Assembly (NCBI GenBank): GCA_029817715.1
Contig: JARUPY010000088.1
Coordinates: 3,344,430 to 3,408,429, forward strand
Source of the DNA: Melastoma dodecandrum
Taxonomy: Eukaryota; Streptophyta; Magnoliopsida; Myrtales; Melastomataceae
Length of the DNA: 64,000 nucleotides
Reading direction: 5' to 3'
In this document: piece after piece, positions 49,639-64,000 of the stretch
Numbering within the stretch: the stretch's first letter is position 1
Layout: every line of letters begins with the position of its first letter
The notes under the pieces: model-generated
What the model saw: only the letters and a program-made list of their open reading frames with translations
Told to the model about the DNA's origin: nothing
The model's database searches: none
Translations under genes and position numbers: made by a program

Positions 49639-50972
49639 TAGACCAGCCAGACTCAGCCTTGCAAAAGGCACGAAGCTCCGGATGACGATGATATCTGTAT
49701 GCGCGTCGTGTAATATTTTATGTTTAAAGAAAAACCTTAAGAGGAGGAGGAGGGGGGGGTTGGCCACATTTTGGGCCTGAAATGTTAGGCACATTATGTT
49801 CGATGGGCTCATTTAATTGGGCCTCGTTCTGTTAGCAGAGGCCTAAAACTAGTCCATAAGGTCCACGTCTCTGGAAGCCCAATCTGATATTTTGTTTTCG
49901 GTGTGGGTAAGAGGTGTTTGAGCAACATAATTTTGGGCCATAGGACTTTATTGTGCCAATGGGGAAAAAGACCAGGAACCCAATAAGCCGAAGGGACGAC
50001 TTTCCGGTGAATAAATTCTTTTGGACGAATGTGGTCCTCCTCGGGGTTGTCTGACTAAATTGAGTAAGGAAATGCGTCAAGCGAGCGAAGCGAAGGCTGA
50101 TGGACGAGACGAGATGGTCATTTAGTGAAAGGCGTCATGGGCACGATCTAGCGACGGCACGTCAGCAGCGATCAAGCGAAGTCACTGTTGGCAGCGGTCA
50201 AGCGAATGTTGGGACACACGTGACATGAGGATCGGGCAAGAAGAAGATTCCAAGGCGTGGGGTTAGACATGCAAATTGTTCTGATGTTATAGGAATTGGT
50301 TAGGATTAGCTTTATAAATTAGATTTCTTATATCATATAATAGGTATGAAATCTTGGGTTGCCACTTGCCACTTTTTTTCATGTTTTTTTTTTTCTGAGA
50401 TTAATCAATGGCATTCACGAGTGTTTTCCTTTTCAATTGAATTGTCTCATGCGATATTTGTTTTATTTTCTTTACTATTGTAAGGTGAACACATCTTCAA
50501 ACCAATATCTGAACCTCATGTTCGTGCCAAATATCCTAACGTGTTTTGCTAATCAACACATTTTCGACGACAACACTGGGAATAGGATGACTCGAAAAGG
50601 TGTTAGAATGCATCCGACAATGATCCAGCAAACTTGCTAAATGTCGAAGTCCAGGGTAATGAGAGGGTCTGCAACAGACAAGAACCCCGACGTATGACTG
50701 GAGACAAATATGTCCATCATAAGAAAAATACTCCAATTTCTATTGGAAAGCGGAAAGACGGATGAGAAAATAGAGAGCTTCTTCTAAAGAAGAATGGGAA
50801 GTAAGATCGAAGGTACGAGGAGGAAACTAGAAATCATGACAGGGACTTGTGGGAATGGCCCTGTTGGATGAGCCGATGGAACTGTCGATCATATCTCCCA
50901 AGGTCGAGAAGCACATAGGGTTATTGTGGCCGAAGGGAAGAGAAAAGTAAACTCTCAGGCAAAAGGCTGGCT
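49632..50972. repeat. dispersed repeat R, copy 4 (block B)
   Basis: Counterpart of 20729-22068, almost identical apart from homopolymer length. Confidence 0.7.
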
Positions 50973-50980
50973 TGAAAAGT

Positions 50981-51246
50981 ATCCTTTGATTTTTTGGATA
51001 GATTTTTAAAAGGATATTTAAATCCAATTATCAATGTAGTGAGTGAGGGTTACCCTTTTCAAATCCCATAAAAGATTATCATAAACTTTACTAATATCCC
51101 TGACTGATTATTCTTACTATCGAGATTTTTATGGTTAGAAATTCAGCCCATGCCAAATCTAATTTTTCCCTCATAATACAAAATCCTCCAGGTAACAATC
51201 CAAGGCTAGATTTCATTGCCGAAATTGTTTATGGGTTTAAAAACCC
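50981..51246. repeat. direct repeat X, right copy (block B)
   Basis: Counterpart of 22077-22341. One T longer in 'gggtttaaaaaccc'. Confidence 0.75.
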
Positions 51247-51406
51247 AAAAAAGAAGAAAACAAACAACAACAAAAATTAAATGAAATCAGCCCACATTCG
51301 GATAGCCCGGAATGTTGATATATTATTGAAATGAAATATCTGGTTTTCTAAAAATTTCACCCAATAACAAAATTTAGGAGGCCCGTTCCTTTGTTCTTGT
51401 TCTCTT

Positions 51407-51413
51407 TATATAA
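51407..51413 (+). promoter_or_regulatory. TATA box of subtilase copy B
   Basis: TATATAA, 50 bp upstream of the start codon at 51463, identical to copy A. Confidence 0.55.
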
Positions 51414-51462
51414 TCCCTTAGTTTTCTTACCCCTGTCTCCGTGCGTGTTTTGATTCTACAGC

Positions 51463-54407
<2,945 letters not shown>

Positions 54408-54985
54408 TTCATGCTAGGTCCGATCAGGCATATATAATTGGCGATTCCATATGTATTCATGTGTCAAACGCGATTTGTTACGCGCGCCTTAAAATAATCT
54501 TTGAAAATATTAAGTTGATGTTCCTAAAATTGCATCCGTAGTGTACATGCAAAATAAAATGGAAGTGAGAAAGTGATGTTTATGCAAACACAAAGTCAAA
54601 CATAAGCGTAAATACAAAATCAACATATGCAAGTCTACAGAACAAAACATAACTTAACGTAAGATTGTCTGACTTAAGAAAAATTAAAATCCACATATTC
54701 GTATCTTATTGAGGAATTTACGTACTGAATTTCACCAAAATCCAACGGTTGGGATCTCCTTATATCCATTATTCGCAACTTTGTTCCTGTCATATCTCAG
54801 TAATTGATCATCCGATGAAACAAAAGAAGACTTTACATAAAGGTTATGAAATGAGGAAGCTACATATCAAGTTTCGCCCAAATCCAACGGTGGTGTCCCA
54901 ACTTATGCCAGCGCAAAGTAGGATATTCATGCAGGTTTCCTCGATTCTTGCAAATAGAGACTTTAAATAAAAATATGAAACACAA
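54408..54985. other. 3' flank of subtilase B
   Basis: Matches 25499-26075 but with visibly more differences than the rest of the block (for example 'tatttcatgtgtcaaacg'-type changes and several substitutions per 100 bp after 54740). No gene. Confidence 0.5.
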
Positions 54986-55415
54986 TTGTCTTAGGTCAGG
55001 ATGTCCGAAAAAGGAATTGAAGTGGATAGAGCCAAGGTTGAAACTATTGAAAGGCTGCCTCCAGCAACTTCGATAAAGGGAGTCCGAAGCTTCCTAGGAC
55101 ACGCGGGATTCTACAAACATTTCATCAAGGATTTCCCGAAGATCACCAAACCATCGTGCAATCTTCTGAAAAAGATACAACATTTATCTTCGATAGTAAG
55201 TGTATGGAGGCATTCTTAGAACTCAAGAAGAGGTTAGCTATAATTGTTGCCCCATACTGATTTTTGTCATTCGAGTTAATGTGCGATGCAAGCGATTTCA
55301 CTTTGGGAGCAATTTTAGGACGATAGAAGGGATTTCCTACATTGTCTCCTAATGGATCGATACTTTACTTTATAGTACTTGACGCGACTCGTGCACTTGT
55401 GAATTTAGCAAACAA
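54986..55415 (+). pseudogene. third Ty3 reverse transcriptase scrap
   Basis: Encodes MSEKGIEVDRAKVETIERLP, then ATSIKGVRSFLGHAGFYKHF and ITKPSCNLL before losing frame. It extends further upstream into RT than the scraps in blocks A and B (the VSEKGIEVD segment), so it is the more complete relative. It is followed directly by repeat R. Confidence 0.8.
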
Positions 55416-56303
55416 TACCACCAGACCAGCCAGACTCAGCCTTGCAAAAGGGACGAAGCTCCGAATGACATGATGTCTGTGTATGAGCGTCATGTAAGAT
55501 TTTATGTTTAAAGAAAAACCTAAAGAGGAGGAAGGGGGGTGGGCACATTCTGGGCCTGAAAGGTTACGCCCTTTATGTTCGATGGGCTCATTTAATTGGG
55601 CTCGTTCGGTTAGCAGAGGCCTTAAACTGGTCCATAAGGTCCACGTCTCTGGAAGCCCAAGCTGATATTTTGTTTTCGGTGTGGGTAAGAGGTGTTTGAG
55701 CAACATAATTTTAGGCCATAGGACTTTATTGTGCCAATGGGTAAAAAGACCAGGAACCCAATAAGCCGAAGGGACGACTTTCCGGTTAATAAATTCATTT
55801 GGACGAATGTGGTCCTCCTCGGGGTTGTCTCACTAAATTGAGTAAGGAAATACTTCAAGCGAGCGAAGGCCGATGGACGAGACGAGATGGTTATTTAGTG
55901 AAAGGCGTCAGGGGCCCGATCTAGCGAAGGCACGTCAGCAGTGATCAAGCGAAGGCACTATTGGCAGCGGTCAAGCAAATGTTGGGACACGTGACATGAG
56001 GACGAGCATGAGGAAGATTTCGAGGCATGGGGTTAGATATGCAAATTGTTCCGATGTTATAGGAATTGGTTAGGTTTAGCTTTATAAATTAGATTTCTTA
56101 TATCATAGTAGGTATGCAATCTTGAGTTGCCACTTGCTACTTTTTTCATGTTTTTTTTCTGAGATTAATCAATGGCATTCGCGAGTGTTTTCCTTTTCAA
56201 TTGAATTGTCTCATGTGATATTTGTTTTCTTTTTTCTATTGTAAAGTGAACACATCTTCAAACCAATATCCGAACCTCATGTTCGTGGCAAATATCCTAA
56301 CGT
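55416..56303. repeat. dispersed repeat R, copy 5 (diverged, truncated)
   Basis: Matches R from 'accagaccagccagactcag' to 'aatatcctaacgtgt', with more differences than the other copies. It is cut at about 56303 by the LTR fragment that follows. Confidence 0.7.
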
Positions 56304-57010
56304 GTATAGCGGGTGGATCCCGTTTCCGGTTCCATTTAAAATGAATATCATCTCTTGACGATAAGGCTTCGGATTTTGAAAACGTGTCGGAGTCTCCACT
56401 ATCTTATTTTAAGTTCAAGTTAGAAAAACTATAGAGATTCGCTATGGTTTGGGAATTAGGGATTACTAAATCGCATGCATCGCAAAGAAGAGGGAGGCTT
56501 TATCGTGTGTTCCCAATGTGTGAATTTATTTGAGCTCGGTTTTAGAAGAAGACATTGTTTGACATAAAAAAAATGATCTCGAGCTCAGTAATGCTTAAAA
56601 TGTCTACGTGAATCATTTTTTAAAAAATATTTCTTAAAAGTTTATTTCGGGTAAAACACAAGCAGCATAGATTGATTAATGCCCTTAACAGTTTCTACAC
56701 CGAAGTAAATTCAAGGGCATTTCTCGCTCTCTGTAGAACGCTCCCGTTAGTGATTATACCTCACGGTGCCACTTTTAGAATAGGTTTACGGTGAACCTGA
56801 CGAGCCACTGATGCCGTAACGTTGGTGAGTGCGAAGCTGTCTTCAGAGGGTCTTGATCTTCGAGAATCTAAAATAAACCCTCGAATATAACTTCTGTTAT
56901 CTTGAATGCGTTGAGTGGGGTACGTGCCTTGGTTGTCTATAAGGCATGCCCCCGAGGTGCCTGCATAAAATCGAATAAACTAAGTAAACTGTTCGAAAAT
57001 AGGAATAATT
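56303..57010 (-). mobile_element. diverged, truncated Ogre-type LTR copy
   Basis: Begins 'gcgggtggatcccgtttccg', like the outer end of the LTRs at 33836 and 43375. It follows them through 'ttagaataggtttacg' and 'gccgtaacgttggtgagtgcg' with many substitutions and indels. Similarity fades after about 57010. An older relative of the Ogre-type element. Confidence 0.7.
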
Positions 57011-57445
57011 ATTGTACGAGTTATTTTGACAAAAGATAACTAACTAATGCGAGCTCTCAATAGATACGTCGTTGTACATTGTAAAGCAATTGAAAAGAAA
57101 TAAGTTCAAAGGGTTTAAAAGAATTTTTAAAAAATGAATTTTAAAATATTAAAAACAAAAACTTTGAAAGACTAAAAAAAAAAATTTAGTGCCATACCAT
57201 GAAAACTTACTAAAATCGTGTGGCAAATTAATTAAAAATCCTAAAAATGAGAGCGGACAAAATGGTATAAGACCAATGTATAAAAAATGAATTCTTTTAA
57301 GAAAAGAAAAAAAACATCTTCGCAAACATGCTAGTGTAAAATGTAATTAAAAAAAAGTTAAAAAGTTAAAAATAGAAAACATTACCATCGGGGTTTTAAG
57401 ACCAGGGGTGAAGCTTCCTTTGAGAAGAGGGAGTCGTAGCCAGGC
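57011..57445. other. AT-rich DNA
   Basis: A-rich sequence between the LTR fragment and the kinase pseudogene. It could be the far-diverged remainder of the LTR. No gene seen. Confidence 0.4.
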
Positions 57446-57449
57446 TTTG

Positions 57450-58045
57450 AGGACAGGGGAGCCGGGAAGCTGCAGAACGACGAGTGGGTTGCTATTAAGA
57501 GGATTAAACGTCAGGACAGCGTCGATCAGGTCATGAACGAGATCAAGCTCCTGTCCTCCGTCAGTCACCCTAACTTGATATGGCTGCTCGGTTTCTCGAT
57601 CGAGTAGGGCGAGCACGTGCTCATCTTTGAGTACATATCGAATGGGACTTTATGTCAGAGACTCGCGATCGCATCTGAAAAAGCCAGGGCCATCGCCCTT
57701 CTGCACTCTTCCAAGCCACCGCTATACCACAGGGGCATCAAATCAAGCAACATCCTTCTGGACTACAACTTCAAGTCAAAGGTCGCGGATTTCGGCCTGT
57801 CGAGGCTGGGAATAAAGGAAAACTCTCACATCTTGACTGCCCCACAGGGAACCCCAGGTACCTCGACCCGCAGTATCATCAGGACTTCTGCCTCACGGAC
57901 AAGAGCGACGTGTACAGCTTTGGTGTTGTCCTAGCTGGGCTGTAGACAGGATCGGCAAGGGAGTTCTGGACGAGATCATAGATCCTTTCCTCGAACCCAA
58001 GAAGTACGAGGGGACATTGTGGGCAGTTGTCTAGCAGCTGAGATG
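57450..58045 (+). pseudogene. WAKL14-like receptor kinase pseudogene
   Basis: The plus strand reads AGKLQNDEWVAIKRIKRQ, SVDQVMNEIKLLSSVSHPNL, then an in-frame stop at about 57606, HVLIFEYISNGTL, a deletion of about 15-20 residues, then YHRGIKSSNILLDYNFKSKV, ADFGLSRLG and a frameshift before GTPGYLDPQYHQDF-type sequence, SDVYSFGVVL and RIGKGVLDEIIDPFLEP. This matches the kinase domain of wall-associated kinase-like 14. The catalytic HRD reads HRG. With a stop, a deletion and frameshifts it cannot encode a kinase. Confidence 0.82.
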
Positions 58046-58048
58046 CTG

Positions 58049-58392
58049 AGCAAATGAATGTTGTGAAGTGCAGGCTTGAGGAGTAAAAAACAGAGCAAGT
58101 CGAATGCAGGAGAAAGGAGAAAGGGGCCAAGCAGCAGAGGAATGATGGAAAGCTTTCAAGTGGGCTTTAAGCCTTATAAAATTAAGATAGAAGAGGGTTA
58201 CAATTGTAAATTGCTTTCGTAAGTCTGTTAACCTTGCTGTTTAAAAGGCAACGACAGAAAGAGGACAAAATATGTTGTTGGTGTTCTTTCTTCCTCTATA
58301 ACAAACTCTGCTGCGTTGGTTGTTTTTCTGGAAATGAGGATCGTCTGTGTTGGGGGTTGAACTCCGTCGCCGTCGTAGACCGCCGACATTCA
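58049..58392 (+). repeat. 5' LTR of the copia element
   Basis: Matches 61323-61637 from 'agcaaatgaatgttgtgaag' to 'gtctgtgttgggg' with a few changes. The 5' copy continues to CA at 58392, next to the primer site. Confidence 0.75.
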
Positions 58393-58404
58393 TAGTATCA
58401 AAGG
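58393..58404 (+). promoter_or_regulatory. copia primer binding site
   Basis: TAGTATCAAAGG, two to three changes from the initiator tRNA-Met primer site TGGTATCAGAGC used by most plant copia elements, directly after the 5' LTR. Confidence 0.6.
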
Positions 58405-58440
58405 GGCAATACTAGCCGGAGGTGCGGTGGCAAGGAAAGG

Positions 58441-61085
58441 ATGGCACTGGATCTCCCGGACAACCCACAATCACCATTTTTCGTAAGCTCCACCGATCTT
58501 CAGGTAACGAGCATAGTCTCTCCTGAGCTGACGAAGGGGAATTACCCGTCATGGAAGAGATCAGTGGAGTTGGTGCTATCAATTAGAAACAAACTGGGGT
58601 TTGTGGACGGGGCAATTGAAAAACCTGCAGTGAGCAGTCCTCTGTGGCATGCCTGGGTTCGTTGTGACAGCCTAGTGAAGGCGTGGTTGCAAAAAACTGT
58701 TTCGATTCGTATAGCCACTACTGTCTTTTACATCAGTACAACGAAAGAGCTTAAGGAGAGGTATGGAGAACCGGATGTTTCTAAAATTTGCCAATTGCAG
58801 TTTCAGTATCATGCTTTAACGTAGGGGAGCAAAACTGTTTCTGGGTTTTACAATGAGATGCTTTCGCTTCTAAGGGAATTGAAGGTTTATCGGCCTATGC
58901 CATGCTGTGAGTGTGGAAAGTGTGAGTGTGGATGGCAGAAGAAATACATGGAGGAATAGCAAACAGACATGGTCTTTAAGTTTTTAAATGGGCTGAGTAG
59001 AGAATATGAAGGATTGCGAAACCAGCAGCTTTTGAGGAAAACCATTTCCCACACTAGGAGAAGCGTATAATGTGGTTCAACGAGAAGAGTTACAAAAGAC
59101 TATGAGAAATGAAGAACGCACAGCAGAAAAGGTGCTAGACACAAGTTCAAGTAAATTATGCAGAACGTAAGAGATTCAACCCAGATATAATATGTGATAA
59201 CTGTGGCAAAAAGGGACACATTTAAAAGGTAATGCTATTTCCTAGTTGGATTTCCATCATCCCGGTACTAGAGGAGGCAGAGGTATAGGGAGAAATTCTG
59301 TCAGATATCAAAGCAGGGAAAGCAGAAGAACGGTCAAGCTTATGAAGAGCGGAGAAGAAATATCAGAGGGACAGCTCCCACAGCTTAACCTATCAGGGAA
59401 TCAAATTCAGAAGCTCTTGTCATTGCTTAGTGTGGGAGGACAACAAACTGCCTAATACTCCAGCTTCATACAGACAAACCACCCAGTTATCCACTTCATC
59501 CGCTTCCACTACTTCTGCTCCCTCATCATCTTTTTCAGGTATAATCTCCACCATGTCCTTTCACAGCAAAGCCATTCAGGCAACCCCTCAAGCTTGGATT
59601 CTGGACACCGGAGCAACAGGACCATGTTGTCTCCAGCCTTGCCTATCTCTCTAACTGTCAGCAACTTAGTCAACCTCTTCAAATCTATCTTCCAAACAAT
59701 AGCACAGTGTTAGCCACACACGTAGGAAAGGTGCATGTGCATCCAGCCCTTACACTGGAGGATGTGCTCTTCGTACCAGAATTCCAGTTTAATCTTATCT
59801 CAGCTAGTAAGCTTACCAAAAATCCATACATCTGTCTTATTTTGTCACAAAATTGCTGTTTTATTCAGGACTTACACAGTTAGATGACGACTGGTGTTGC
59901 TAGACGAAGAGGAGGCCTATATGTGGTCGACAAGATAACCGGTGACAAGCATCTTAGATACCCCTCTCGTAAGCAGCATCAAATTACTCAATTAAACACA
60001 GCAGACATGTTGCCTTGCATTTAATACAATGAGACACTGCACTAGTCTAGATGACTTTGATCTTTGGCATTTAAGATTAGGGCATATTGCACAAAACAAA
60101 CGTTTCTTTTCTGAAAGCATTAGAGCCAAGTTTTACGATGTTAAGTAGCAATGCTTGTACGGTTTGTTATCCAGCAAAGCAGAAAAAGCTACAGTTTCCA
60201 ACCAGTAATATACAGTCGTCAGGACCTTTTGATTTAGTTCACTGTGACATATGGGGACCTTGTGCGTCACAGCATTAAGAGGATATCGATTTCTTCCTAA
60301 CCATAGTTGATGACTTCACAAAAGTAACATGGATTTTTCTAATGAAAGCAAAATCAGAAGTCAGGCAATTGTTTCAGGATTTCTATAACTTTGTAGAAAC
60401 ACAATTTCAGGCTAGGATTTAAGAAACTTAGAAGTGACAATGAAGAGCTCAAAAGGTACTTGCTTCAGTTTTTTAAAGTAAGAGACCTGGGAATCTTGCG
60501 ATTTTTTCTGGGACTTGAAATAGCAAGATCTAAAGATGGCATCCTAGTATCTCAAAGAAATTATGCACTGCGTTTGTTGGAGGACATGGGGAAGCTAGGA
60601 GTCAAGCCTAGTAGTTATACCGATGTCGCCCAATTTGAAGCTGGGGCGAGGAGAAGGGGAGGAAATTGTGGAATCAAATGCGTATAGGAGATTGGTTGGA
60701 AGACTGATCTATCTGGGTATTACTAGACCAGATTTAGCCTTCACTGTAACATATGCTGGCTCAATTCATGGACAAGCCAACAAAAGCTCACTGGGATGCA
60801 GCTAACCACAGTGTTGCCGTTAACCTTTTAAGAGCACACAAGGAAAGGGATTGTTTCTTTTCAGATTACGAGAAGTCAGCTCGCGTAAACTCATTACGCA
60901 TACTCGAAGACAGTGATTGGGGACGCTGCATTGTACACGCGCAAATCAACTTACTGGGATGGCAGTATTTCTGGGCAATTCGCTAGTGAGCTGGAAATCG
61001 AAGAAACAAACTCACTGTCTCAAGGAGTTCAACCCGGAGGACGTTAGCTACAGAGCGATAGCGACAGCGACTGCTCAAGAGGTGC
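58441..61085 (+). pseudogene. copia gag-pol, broken
   Basis: Gag starts MALDLPDNPQSPFFVSS and includes LTKGNYPSWKRSVELVLSIR, with a stop at 58822. Then follow a zinc knuckle (CDNCGKKGH, about 59195), protease WILDTGATG (about 59599), GAG-pre-integrase LWHLRLGHIAQNKRF (about 60063), integrase FLTIVDDFTKVTWIFLMKAK (about 60291), a jump to the RT end FFKVRDLGILRFFLGLEIA (about 60468), YRRLVGRLIYLGITRPDLAF (about 60680) and RNase H-like SWKSKKQTHCLKEF. Numerous stops and frame changes separate the pieces. Confidence 0.82.
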
Positions 61086-61322
61086 TAGTGGAATGATCGT
61101 CCTTGCTGAAGGATTTTGTAGCAATAAGTTGTAAGCCTGCCAGTACCCATCTCTACCGATGTGCAACAGATAAGTCGGCCCATATATATCAGCAAAAATA
61201 GACCAGAGTTTTCAGGAAGGCGGACGAAAACACATTGGAGATGGGACTTGCATTTTGTTAGGGAGGAAGAAGTGGAACAGGGGGGCTAGTCATGTGTTCA
61301 TCATCTCTATGTTGAACACAAC

Positions 61323-61637
61323 AGCAAATGAATATTGTGAAGTGCAGGCTTGAGGAGTAAAAAACAGAGCAAGCCGAACGCAGGAGAGAAAGGCGAAAGG
61401 GGCCAAGCAGCAGAGGAATGATGTGAAGCTTTTCAAGTTGGCTTTAAGCCTTATAAAATTAAGATAGAAGAGGGTTTCAATTGTAAATTGCTTTCATAAG
61501 TCTGTTAGCCTTGTTGTTAAAAGGGCAACGACAGAAGATAGAGGACACCACATATGTTGTTGATCTCTTCTTCCTCTGTACGAAACTCTGCTGCGTTGGT
61601 TGTTTTCCTGAAATGAGGGACCGTCTGTGTTGGGGAG
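61323..61637 (+). repeat. 3' LTR of the copia element (truncated)
   Basis: Partner of the 5' LTR. The match stops at 'gttgggg' at 61635 and is replaced by a short GA microsatellite, so the last ~37 bp of the LTR are missing. Confidence 0.7.
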
Positions 61638-62340
61638 AGAGAGAGATGATATGAGATAGTTATTAGAGATAGAAGAGAGTCGTCCCGACCTTCATGGACG
61701 TACATACACCAAAGTAGCCTGAGCTCGCCTATTCTATTGACCTCTCCCTACCACTAGGACTCTGAGACCTTCGATGCTAAGACGTCGCGGACGAAGTAGA
61801 GCGGATCAGGATCGAGTGGATGGCATGGTTCCATGAGCAGAAGGTATCTTCTTTGTTACTTACATCGACAATGAACCTCGTAAGGCAGAATCCACTAAGC
61901 AGTTTCAGTATTCGTAAGCCAACAGTAGGAGATCGCTGGTGGCGGGAGAACGCGCATGGATCATGGCGAGATGGGTCGATGGAGAGGGGGAGATTGAGGT
62001 CGGCTGGACTGGAGCGTTAGATTTTTGGCCTGCCGTGGGCGGATCTGGGACGATGAGACTTTCGGCGCTCGGATTCCAGTTGAGGGACTGGGGCAAGGAA
62101 TCAGGAGTCGGCCATAGGTGAGGAGGGCTCCTTCGCTTGCCATAGCTCTTGTTTTTGCGGGGGAGCTGACGTCAGGGTTAGACACCTTGAGAGCCTCGTC
62201 GTGGCGTCGTCGGGTCGTCGGAAAGGAGGAATAGGGCCTGTCATCCGTACGATAGAAAGGTCGGGAAGCTATCTGGGTCGCTTGGAATGACTAGAGTGTA
62301 ATGGGTACATATTAAAACTGGAAGAGCGTCGGTTCGCTGC
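61638..62340. other. unassigned DNA
   Basis: Starts with a GA-rich microsatellite (61635-61650). GC-richer frames on both strands at 61820-62185 show no family motif. Nothing recognised. Confidence 0.4.
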
Positions 62341-62354
62341 CAAAGTTTAATACG

Positions 62355-62462
62355 CTGGGGATGGCGTCATTGGGCGCCAGCAACAACAGATTGTATGAAT
62401 CTGGTCCTGCGAGCTTGGCGACCATTGCCACGCAAACTGAGAAGCTTGCCGCGATCTATCAG
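62355..62462 (-). repeat. fragment related to the Ogre-type LTR GC-rich module
   Basis: 'gatggcgtcattggg' through 'caacaacagattgt' to 'ctgagaagcttgccgcgat' matches 35091-35175 and 44632-44720 inside the two Ogre-type LTRs, with substitutions. A stray piece of a related LTR. Confidence 0.65.
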
Positions 62463-62663
62463 CTTTGACACCCCAAGTCATCCACCTTGGCATTGAAGTT
62501 CTCGTCAAGGAGGGAAGTTCTGCGGTTTTATATCCGTGTGAAATGTATCTTCTGCCGGCATGTCCCTGTGCAGAAATTTTCAGTCCCATTGCTATGTCTA
62601 GGATTGATCTTCTGTCTCCAGTCTACAGTCGAAGTAACGTTCGCTCTCCGATTTAGGGAAAGA

Positions 62664-62927
62664 TCACACAGGGTTCTTGATGATGCATGCTCCCCATATA
62701 TCGACCATTTCTCGCCGCAGAGAATGTATCTTTGTAAACGTTGATCTAACCTGTTGCAGTTGCTTCACAGCTACTTCAGTCCCGTCCTTTATGGTACCTT
62801 CATGGATGGAGCCAAACCCTCCTTCGCCAAGACTTTCCATTAAAATTATCGGGTAACAGCCTTCAGATAAACAGTAGGTGAATCTCCGTTGGGCAATTGC
62901 TAGTGTTCTCCTCGACAGCCGCTTCAT
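62664..62927 (-). pseudogene. receptor-like kinase N-lobe fragment
   Basis: A minus-strand 87-codon frame contains LGEGGFGSIHEGTIKDGTEV and AVKQLQQ, the glycine loop and VAIK lysine of a plant receptor-like kinase. It is preceded by RRFTYCLSEG-type juxtamembrane sequence, loses family similarity after KQLQQVR, and ends at 62664. No catalytic loop or activation segment is found downstream (to the left). It is either a captured or broken exon, or one exon of a gene whose other exons I cannot recognise. Confidence 0.6.
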
Positions 62928-64000
62928 TATCGATCCCTCTTCTTCTTGACCGCAGTTGTCGGAAAATTAGTTGTAGTACCAGGGCTGGCTAGTTTTTGTG
63001 ATTGCACTTTGATGTTAGAGCCTCAGTTGACTTAAAGCTTAAATTCGCCTTGATACTTTTACCAGATTTCTTCCACGAAAGAAAGCCCACTTTGAATGAA
63101 CCGCTATATTTGCACTCCTACATGTAATCGTTTCTCGGGAAATGGAATGTGATGTTGGCCTCCAAAGGAAGAATTGGGAAAAGACACTTATAGACCTCAA
63201 ACCAATTCCTCCGCGTTCGTTGGTCGATGATGGATCTATCACAAGGGAGGAAAACAGCGAATTTGTCCTCCAGGCATCCTTCATCCAGATTGAGGGATCG
63301 GAAGAGGGAGCAGCTACCATTGTCCGTTTGAGCAGATATCGTATTCCCCGGCAGACCAACGGAAAAAATAACGCAGTTCCTCCCAGGGATGAGTTTCATG
63401 AGATTTTGTCCCTTTCAATGCCGAGAATCCCAATTGTATGCCCGCAACTGGCCATCTGAACTTAAGCTGCCACGCTTACATATTCCACCGAGATCAAATT
63501 CGCATGTATTTAGGGAAGGCACTGTTTAAAGTATAACTATGAGGAAGGACTAGTCTCCTTTCGCATCACAGGCCATTTATCGTCACCGTCAAACGAGAAT
63601 GCGCAGTTCTCGGTTTTCCGCAGTTTTCTTTCAGAGAGAATTCGGGAATCAGCTTCTTTCCCCAGAAGATAATCTGCTGCCCAGGAGAGGAGCGAGTTCT
63701 AGTTGGCCGGCTCACTCGAAGATGCACCGCCCAGCATTATCTGATTACACTCCCGCCAGTCGAACAGTTCCCTTCCTCAGTCAGGTTCATACGCCTTATC
63801 GGGTTCCCTGTTTTAACCTCTCGACCAAACAACGGAACCATCACTATCTTGAAGCTCAAGCCCTCCCATATGCCGACAAGCTTGAAGGCTGGCAAGTGTC
63901 CTGACCTATCTGTTCCTATTAGCAGACCATAAGACTGGCTAGGAGACATCATGTTGCCCGTGTCCGTGTGGTCTGCGGATGATGAATATGGCGGAAGAGG
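62928..64000. other. unassigned window end
   Basis: Several moderate frames lie on both strands (for example 63142-63459 plus, 63118-63399 minus, 63737-63952 minus), but none shows a motif I recognise. The minus-strand frames could be exons of the kinase whose N-lobe lies at 62664-62927, continuing beyond the window. This is speculation. Confidence 0.3.

Larger units (their letters stand above)
58049..61637 (+). mobile_element. degenerate Ty1/copia element, internally deleted
   Basis: Terminal direct repeats (about 58049-58392 and 61323-61637, the latter apparently truncated), a tRNA-Met-like primer site at 58393, gag, zinc knuckle, protease, integrase and a reverse-transcriptase tail in the copia order. 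The span from mid-integrase to the late RT is missing (junction near 60430), and many stops occur. A dead non-autonomous remnant. Confidence 0.8.

Overview
The window is nuclear DNA of a flowering plant, most likely a woody eudicot. Evidence: GT-AG introns of plant size, plant-only gene families, and about 60% transposon-derived sequence from several plant lineages (Ogre/Tat- and Athila-like Ty3, Ty1/copia, MULE with plant mobile domain, Tourist-like MITE). I cannot fix the species from sequence alone.

Left part (1-17.4 kb) is the genic part. A single-exon DUF2921 membrane-protein gene (432-3137, -) is followed by a three-exon LRR receptor pseudokinase gene of the At5g67200 type (4771-7377, -). 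A 4.0-kb MULE-like element carrying a decayed plant mobile domain (PMD) gene sits about 106 bp upstream of its start codon, with ~10-bp flanking repeats. Then come a Tourist-like MITE with TTA target duplications, the five-exon SUMO-conjugating enzyme gene SCE1 (13516-15525, +), and a convergent two-exon plastid-type methyltransferase-like gene (16257-17412, -).

From 17442 to 26075 lies a block that recurs almost unchanged at 46345-54985. Each copy holds a promoter-side piece of the methyltransferase-like gene, two copies of a retroelement repeat (R) next to a Ty3 reverse-transcriptase scrap, and a ten-exon cucumisin-type subtilase gene. The two subtilase copies carry different frameshifts, so both look broken or contain sequencing errors.

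Between the two blocks (26-46 kb) is a nest of LTR retroelements. An Athila-like gag is split by a 2.1-kb solo LTR (TSD GGTAT). Next is a further LTR-like region. Inside that sits an 11.36-kb Ogre/Tat-type element (33836-45194, read on -, TSD GACAC) with tRNA-Arg-type primer site, DUF7745-like ORF1, polypurine tract, and only the last ~50 codons of pol. In place of gag-pol it carries an antisense piece of a host NPH3/RPT2-like gene. Its 3' region holds a ~1.5-kb array of short repeats whose inverted arms vary together, so that every unit keeps a hairpin.

The right end (55-64 kb) holds a third RT-R unit, a decayed copy of the Ogre-type LTR, a WAKL14-like kinase pseudogene, a truncated copia element, and scraps of another receptor kinase. 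The last kilobase is unrecognised.
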